Below are positions 58,940 to 64,000 of a stretch of 64,000 nt of DNA, one piece after another. The stretch is taken from NCBI GenBank assembly GCA_965262305.1, contig CBDHEY010000002.1, positions 558,001 to 622,000 on the forward strand. Reading direction: 5' to 3'. The stretch comes from CBDHEY01 sp965262305. GTDB lineage: Bacteria > Pseudomonadota > Gammaproteobacteria > Pseudomonadales > Cellvibrionaceae. A model generated the notes under the pieces. It saw only the letters and a list, made by a program, of their open reading frames with translations, did not search any database and was not told the origin of the DNA. Made by a program: the position numbers and the translations under genes. Position 1 is the first letter of the stretch, and each line of letters opens with the position of its first letter.

Positions 58940-60139
58940 ATGAATTCTCCTTGGCTAGAAAACAAAAAATGGGCCCAAAATCAAATTCGTTCAAGCTCAA
59001 AGTACCTGATGTTTTTTTATTGGGGGTTTGCTTTTTTTTGGAATGCTATATCTTATACGGTCTTAATACCAAATCTTCAACTTATTGAACAAGTTCAAGA
59101 AAAGCCAGAGATTTTGATATTCTTCTTGTTTCCTGTAATTGGGCTATACATAGTCTTTTTAGCAATAAAGGAAACTCGAGAATGGCGACGATTTGGCCTT
59201 ACCCCTCTTTCGTTGGACCCTTTTCCTGGTGCTATCGGTGGTCATCTCGGAGGAACTTTGGAGTTTGGTGTACCTTATGATCCTCGTTTGAATGTTGAAG
59301 TTGTTGTATCCTGCGTTTATAGCTATGAAACTGGCTCAGGGAAAGACCGATCTAGAAGAGAAAAAATTGTCTGGCAATCGGAAGGTTTTTGTCATATTCA
59401 ACCCGGCATAACTGGTTGTCGACTAACCTTTCGATTTGATGTACCAGAGGACTTACCCGAATCCGATGTAAAAAAGGGTAATCATTATCATCTCTGGCGT
59501 TGTGTAATCCGCGCAGAATTGGAAGGGCCGGATTTTGACCGGTCGTTTGAAATCCCAGTTTTCAAAACGGGACAATCCGCTCAGCTTATTTCCGAATCAA
59601 CCTCAGATCATCATCTCGTTATTGAAGACGCAGAGAAAGGGATTGAGGAAATAGCGCAGATTAAAAACATCGCTGGTGGTGTGGAGGCGTTCTTTCCGAG
59701 TTTTCAGCGGCCGAGTTTTGGAATGTCTTTGGTTTTAACCGGGACAATATTAATTGGAGTCGCGATAGCAACCTCTTATGCTGAAGCACCGCTTCTTTTT
59801 CCTATTCTTTTTGGTGCTTTCGGAGGGGTTGTATTCTTTGGTGGAATTTTTAATTTATTTAAATCCATGAAAATTTCATTTATAAATGACGAAATCATAT
59901 TTCAAAGGTTTTTATTTGGTAGCGCTATTAAGACGATTAGATTGAAAAAAAGTGATATTAAATCGTTAAATATTCACAAGGTGGGTTCGATTCATTCGGG
60001 AAAGAAAACGAAAGTAATTTATCAATTAGTGGGTGAGTACGATCTAGGTAAAAAAATTGTTTTAGCAGAGCGACTAAATAAGCGTTCTGAAGCAGAACGA
60101 CTTCGAGAATTTTTTCAGATTTATTTGCCAGATAAATAA
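58940..60139 (+). CDS. Membrane protein, DUF3592-like
   Basis: 399 residues. Two N-terminal helices (around 25-47 and 58-78), a soluble beta domain (about 95-235, VPYDPRLNVEVVVSCVYSYETGSG...WQSEGFC), two further helices near 262-310 and a C-terminal soluble domain. The beta region and paired helices suggest the DUF3592 type; the function is unknown. No neighbour gives a clue; it stands alone after a 446-nt gap. Confidence 0.6.
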   Translation: MNSPWLENKKWAQNQIRSSSKYLMFFYWGFAFFWNAISYTVLIPNLQLIEQVQEKPEILIFFLFPVIGLYIVFLAIKETREWRRFGLTPLSLDPFPGAIGGHLGGTLEFGVPYDPRLNVEVVVSCVYSYETGSGKDRSRREKIVWQSEGFCHIQPGITGCRLTFRFDVPEDLPESDVKKGNHYHLWRCVIRAELEGPDFDRSFEIPVFKTGQSAQLISESTSDHHLVIEDAEKGIEEIAQIKNIAGGVEAFFPSFQRPSFGMSLVLTGTILIGVAIATSYAEAPLLFPILFGAFGGVVFFGGIFNLFKSMKISFINDEIIFQRFLFGSAIKTIRLKKSDIKSLNIHKVGSIHSGKKTKVIYQLVGEYDLGKKIVLAERLNKRSEAERLREFFQIYLPDK

Positions 60140-60476
60140 AGATTTCAAATTAATTCGAGTCATTTTTATATAAAAACGGCGAGGCCGAATCTCTTTTTGC
60201 CATATTTTCATTGAGACTGTGCAAGACTCCATTTTTTAATTACATAGATTAGCGTTTTTGACATCTTAAATTTCTTAATTGACATCTAAATGCATATTTG
60301 CCAATGTTAATAAAAGTATCTTTTAAGTTTCATCTTAACTAAATTAATCGGTAATCTATCCTAAATACTCTCACATCGTTTTTTTCATAAAGAAACAACC
60401 GACTATCAAAATACTTTCACTCCACAAAAAATCTCAACTTCGTTTTTTTCTTTAACAAGTAGGAGAAACCTATTTC
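60140..60476 (+). other. 337-bp AT-rich intergenic leader of the PhoX-like gene
   Basis: No gene is visible. A CGGC-GAG-GCCG stem with AATCTCTTTTT after it (about 60177-60200) may end the upstream transcript. AAGTAGGAGA at the right end is the ribosome site of the next gene. Confidence 0.5.
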
Positions 60477-62897
60477 ATGAATAGATTAGTGAGACCGACA
60501 CAATTTAATTTACAAAATACTTTTTTTTATACTGTTTTTATTTTTATTGCTTTACACGTATTGAAAACTACATCGGCATTTTCTCTGGATGGGGGAAATT
60601 TACGTATTACAACCCATAACGGTTGGCGGGCATTTGAAGTCATTACTCAAGGTGACAACCCATCTGGTGACGGCGTTAATTACTCAATGCCAGGTATATT
60701 TGATGGTGCTGGCGCGTGGCAAGTTGACTCATCAACTATTAGAGTTTTGGTAAATCATGAAACTGGCGATGCTTCAATAAGTGAAGTGAATTTAAATTTA
60801 GATAGCATTCAATCGGCAATTTCGAACACAATCACAAATGGAAATACCGGTGGTATCCGTTTTGTAGATTCTGCGCGGCAAGCGTATGATCGTTGGAGTA
60901 GTAATGGTGGAAGTAGTTGGACGAATACTGCCAGCGCGTCCAATACAAGCTTTTCTCGTTTTTGTTCCGGTCAAGCCTATGCACCAAATACCTTTGGTCA
61001 GAACCGTGGATTCGTTGATCAAATTTATATTACTGGCGAAGAAGTGAGTCGGGGCCGTTTATTTGCACTCGATAGTGTGAATAGGGATTTATATCAACTA
61101 ACCAATGTAACCGGCAATGCTCCTGGTGGTATTGGCGGTATGCCAGCAGACTCTTGGGAAAACAATGCCTTAATCGACACTGGCGAAACTAATCATATTG
61201 CGTTGATGCTTTCTCCCGATGGCGGTACAGAGCAAATGAAAATATATATCGGTGTTAAAGGACTTGATCAAAATGGAAATACATCAAATAGTTTTCTGGC
61301 GAGAAACGGGTTAGCTTATGGTAGTTGGTATTTTTTGAGTAGTGGTTTGCCATCACTTGGTAATACAAACAACGGGTCATTTGAAACAACCTCTTCAGGT
61401 GCTTTAAGTTCGAGTAAATTTGAAGATATTGATACAAATCCAAATAATCCTGTTCAGGTGGTTTTGGGTGACCAGAATTCGGGTGTTTTTCGGTTTGATT
61501 ATACGCTTGTATTTGGCTCTTCATTTGATGCAAATGGTTCGAGTTTTACTTTAACCAAAATTTCGAATGAGAGCGGAAGCACTAATAGTTTAGATAGCCC
61601 AGATAATCTTGAGTGGACTTTTGCCGCGACACTTGATAGCACTTTTTACCCAGATGGCATTATTTATATTAACGAAGATAATAGTAGTGGCGAAGTATGG
61701 CGTATGTTGCCAAATGGCGGTAGTAAGTTACGCATAGGTAATACTAGGGTAAGTGGGGAATCCACTGGAATTTTCGATTTATCCGAATTTGTAGGTTATG
61801 AGCCAGGAAGTATTTTGATCACAAATAATCAGGGTTCCCCCGCTTCTATGACCGTAATGATTAACCCTGAAGCGACGCCAGCTTCTGGCTCTAATCCGAC
61901 ACCCACTCCAACACCCATTGCAGGTACTTCCGCAAGTGTTAATTTCGAAAGTGGTTTAAATGGCTGGACTCAGAGTAGTGAAGATTCTCACGACTGGACG
62001 ATTAACTCGGGTACAACGCCATCTAACAATACTGGTCCATCAAGTGCAATAGAAGGAAGTAATTATGCTTATTTGGAAACCTCTAGTGCCGGTGGAGGAG
62101 CGTTTAATGCTGGAAACAATGCCATATTAACTAGTCCAAAATTACAGTCTGATAATTATGAAGTTTCTTTTAGTTACCATATGCTTGGAAATGCAATAGG
62201 TTCTATATATGTCGATGCCTTTGTTAATGAGCAGTGGCAAGAAGACATTTGGAGTCGCTCTGGCGCGCAAGGTAGCTCTTGGTTATCGACTCAAGTTTTA
62301 ACTCCTGAATTGACGACTCAAGTAAGGATTCGTGCAGTCGCTGCTGGAAGTTGGCAAGGAGATATTGCTATTGATGATATATCAATAATAGTAAATAACG
62401 GACCTGTTCCTACACCAACTCCCATTCCAACTCCGGGCGGATCAGTTATTATTTCAGAAGATAATTTTGATGGAGGATTTGGTAATTGGAATGATGGTGG
62501 TAATGATGCGGGTTTACACACTGGGAATAACGTCATTAACGGTAGTGCTTCGGTCAATCTTCAAGATAACAGTGGAAATGCCTCATCTATGATTCAGGAC
62601 TTTTTCAATGCATCAAGCTTTAGTGAAATCGAAATCACATTTACCTATAAACCGGTTTCTATGGAAAATGGTGAGGATTTCTTTGTCGAGTTTCAAGATG
62701 CTAGCGGTTCATGGGTCATTGTGGAAGACTATGTTCGAGGCGTTGATTTTAATAACAATCAAATAATTACCAGTTCGGTAGCCGTTAATAACAATCAGTT
62801 TAATTTTTCTGGAAATGTGCGTTTTCGTATTCGATGTGATGCATCGGCAAATCGAGATGATGTATTTATTGATGATGTGACTGTTGTTGGTTTTTAA
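60477..62897 (+). CDS. Secreted PhoX-like (DUF839) protein with C-terminal MAM-like domains
   Basis: 806 residues. Signal peptide ends around SAFSLDGG. The N-terminal ~440 residues follow the PhoX/DUF839 pattern: RVLVNHETGDASISEVNL, RFCSGQAY, IYITGEEVSRGRLFALD, WENNALIDTGE. Two linkers, PTPTPTP and PTPTPIPTPG, separate two jelly-roll-like domains: a MAM-like one (VNFESGLNGWTQSSEDSHDWT) and a related DNFDGGFGNWNDGGNDAG one. It is either a phosphatase or a surface/secreted adhesion protein; the long linker-plus-module tail is common in marine Cellvibrionales exoenzymes. AGGAGAAACC is the ribosome site. Confidence 0.75.
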   Translation: MNRLVRPTQFNLQNTFFYTVFIFIALHVLKTTSAFSLDGGNLRITTHNGWRAFEVITQGDNPSGDGVNYSMPGIFDGAGAWQVDSSTIRVLVNHETGDASISEVNLNLDSIQSAISNTITNGNTGGIRFVDSARQAYDRWSSNGGSSWTNTASASNTSFSRFCSGQAYAPNTFGQNRGFVDQIYITGEEVSRGRLFALDSVNRDLYQLTNVTGNAPGGIGGMPADSWENNALIDTGETNHIALMLSPDGGTEQMKIYIGVKGLDQNGNTSNSFLARNGLAYGSWYFLSSGLPSLGNTNNGSFETTSSGALSSSKFEDIDTNPNNPVQVVLGDQNSGVFRFDYTLVFGSSFDANGSSFTLTKISNESGSTNSLDSPDNLEWTFAATLDSTFYPDGIIYINEDNSSGEVWRMLPNGGSKLRIGNTRVSGESTGIFDLSEFVGYEPGSILITNNQGSPASMTVMINPEATPASGSNPTPTPTPIAGTSASVNFESGLNGWTQSSEDSHDWTINSGTTPSNNTGPSSAIEGSNYAYLETSSAGGGAFNAGNNAILTSPKLQSDNYEVSFSYHMLGNAIGSIYVDAFVNEQWQEDIWSRSGAQGSSWLSTQVLTPELTTQVRIRAVAAGSWQGDIAIDDISIIVNNGPVPTPTPIPTPGGSVIISEDNFDGGFGNWNDGGNDAGLHTGNNVINGSASVNLQDNSGNASSMIQDFFNASSFSEIEITFTYKPVSMENGEDFFVEFQDASGSWVIVEDYVRGVDFNNNQIITSSVAVNNNQFNFSGNVRFRIRCDASANRDDVFIDDVTVVGF

Positions 62898-62932
62898 TTA
62901 AAACCAATTGTTTTTTAAGTGAAATCTTTTTA

Positions 62933-62961
62933 AGCCCCTATCGTTTAGATAAGGGCTTTTT
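62933..62961 (+). terminator. Terminator of the PhoX-like gene
   Basis: AGCCCCTATC / GATAAGGGCT (one mismatch), a 5-nt loop and TTTTT; 36 nt after the stop. Confidence 0.85.
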
Positions 62962-63768
62962 CATATGTCCTGTTAAACGTAATGTTAATCGACCCTCAAG
63001 CATTTTATAGACTTGATCAAGAACTAGAGCAATAAATGTATAGTCATGTATGATTCTTAAACCTTATGGGTTAGTGGTTTTAACGCGCGTTTTACCTATT
63101 CAATTTCCCTGTAATTAAATTCGGATAAAACAACGAATTTAATTGTGAATTCATTCGGTTGATAAATGACTTGTTGATCATTAAATAGCCTAAGTCTTAG
63201 GCCGGTGGGCCAAGAGTTAGCTTACTTTTAGGGTCAGAGCTTGTGTTAATTAGATGTAAATCTCAAAAAAATCCTGCTTTCAAACACATTAGATATTCAG
63301 TTTTAGCGCTCACTATGCGTACTAGTTTTTTATTTAGACGTCATTTCATTTCAATTCTATAAGTAATTATTTATAACGTTTTAGAATATTGGTTGTTTTT
63401 TTATTCTCCTCGTATTTTTCGTAAACTTTTTGTCACGTGCTTGATTACACATGTCGCGTTACTAAACGTAACTTGGTTGTCTTATCGAATAATTAATAAT
63501 TGGCAATACTTAAAAAGTGTAATAAAAACAAAAAGTTATGTCGATTTGTTTGGTTTTTGTTTCACTTTTTTGAACAGTACGTTTTTTTTATTTGACGTGC
63601 ATTCGTAGTTTTTTTGAGGCTGAAATTAATTGAACTTCAATCATTTTTTGTGAAAAAAATTTAAGCATATAAACCTTTAGCAATTCGATTTAATCAATGC
63701 TGAAATAAATTTGAACTTTCGCACACTTTTTTATGACTTTGCGAAATAAAAAATGGAGATGTATCTGA
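62962..63768. other. AT-rich intergenic stretch without recognised genes
   Basis: About 800 bp. A 71-codon reading frame at 63393 is hydrophobic, T-rich and lacks a ribosome site, so I do not call it. Probably upstream control DNA for the gene at 63893. Confidence 0.5.
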
Positions 63769-63841
63769 TAACCGAAGGCAGGTGATCTTTTTGGGTGATG
63801 CACGAGGTTCATTAAGCATCGCAGCTAAAAAGGTCTGGTTA
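63769..63841 (+). ncRNA. Structured 5' leader candidate (nested three-stem RNA)
   Basis: Outer stem TAACC (63769-63773) / GGTTA (63837-63841); middle stem GATCTTTTT (63784-63792) / AAAAAGGTC (63827-63835, one G-U); inner stem GTGATGC (63795-63801) / GCATCGC (63816-63822) around a 14-nt loop. A 10-nt purine-rich bulge GAAGGCAGGT lies between the outer and middle 5' strands. It ends 51 nt before the start codon at 63893. I could not fit it to a named riboswitch class. Confidence 0.45.
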
Positions 63842-63892
63842 GGACTATTAGTAATTAATTAAAAATAAATATAAAAGTCTCTGGAGGCTTTC

Positions 63893-64000
63893 ATGACAAT
63901 AAGTCATTCTTTTTCTTTGTTTAAGTCTATCTCAAGCGTTTCCATCGCCACGCTGTTTTTATCGGCACAATTTGCAGGCGCTCAACAATGTCCACCAATT
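63893..64000 (+). CDS. Start of a secreted protein (cut by the window end)
   Basis: The first 36 codons read MTISHSFSLFKSISSVSIA then a hydrophobic core and AQFAGAQQCPP, a Sec signal peptide with a cleavage site near AGA-QQ. GGAGG lies 5 nt before the ATG. The mature part is beyond the window, so no function can be given. Confidence 0.8.
   Translation, partial: MTISHSFSLFKSISSVSIATLFLSAQFAGAQQCPPI

Noticed and set aside
63393..63608. 71-codon hydrophobic frame in the AT-rich gap
   Set aside because: No ribosome site; T-rich DNA naturally yields Phe/Leu/Tyr-rich frames. Not supported as a gene.
63760..63890. c-di-GMP (GEMM) or glycine riboswitch
   Set aside because: The CCGAAGG string superficially recalls the glycine motif, but the conserved GEMM GCAAA/GGGACGCAAA and the paired glycine aptamer core are missing.
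1..64000. CRISPR arrays and complete insertion sequences
   Set aside because: No regularly spaced direct repeats with unique spacers and no transposase gene with terminal inverted repeats were found.

Overview
The window looks like a chromosomal segment of a marine gammaproteobacterium, probably Cellvibrionales-like. The evidence is moderate-to-low GC, gene neighbourhoods shared with Pseudomonas and enteric bacteria (yggX-mutY; HAD-rppH-ptsP-lgt-thyA-folA; tolC-nudF-DUF1249-cpdA-yqiA-parE), a TtpC-type TonB cluster with DUF3450 and TPR partners, and the sortase plus VIT/VWA target pair typical of marine proteobacteria. Genus assignment is inference.

Region 1 (1-5.6 kb) is accessory DNA. It holds the 3' end of an MmeI-like DNA methyltransferase, an SF2 helicase and a GIY-YIG nuclease, which together look like a restriction/defence operon. 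An AHH-family nuclease toxin with an Imm11-like immunity partner follows. The region ends at a 19-bp fragment of a tRNA-Phe 3' end (5432-5450) and a hairpin-rich spacer, which suggests an older island stacked on the same tRNA.

Region 2 (5.6-19.4 kb) is an integrated element bounded by 53-bp direct repeats of the tRNA-Phe 3' part (5603-5655 and 19376-19428). Inside are a tyrosine integrase with a LexA-type box just upstream, an excisionase-like HTH protein, an HUH rolling-circle Rep, a small FtsK/HerA-type packaging ATPase, a probable double-jelly-roll capsid protein, many tiny membrane proteins, a repeat-bearing spike candidate and a virion-type lysin. This is the toolkit of PM2-like (Corticoviridae-type) tailless, membrane-containing phages. 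Cargo includes a second AHH toxin/Imm11 pair, a DUF5343 protein, a class II tRNA carrying a glycine-type GCC anticodon, a small Lys/Ser-rich protein and a low-molecular-weight phosphatase-like protein.

Region 3 (19.4-34 kb) is core chromosome: tRNA-Phe, yggX, mutY, gcvH, an imelysin-like lipoprotein, a HAD phosphatase, rppH, ptsP, lgt, thyA and folA, then a six-gene TonB energy-transduction operon.

Region 4 (34-58.5 kb) carries ilvD, a REC-TPR regulator, argA, a PhzF protein, a PilB/GspE-type ATPase, the sortase/target pair, tolC, nudF, DUF1249, cpdA, yqiA, a NatAB-like ABC exporter with a peptidase-like hydrolase, parE, and a small LysR-GST-NTF2-DsbA-tautomerase cluster.

Region 5 (58.5-64 kb) is AT-rich and gene-poor. 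It has a membrane protein, a large secreted PhoX-like protein with C-terminal adhesion-like domains, a structured 5' leader candidate and the start of a secreted protein cut by the window end.
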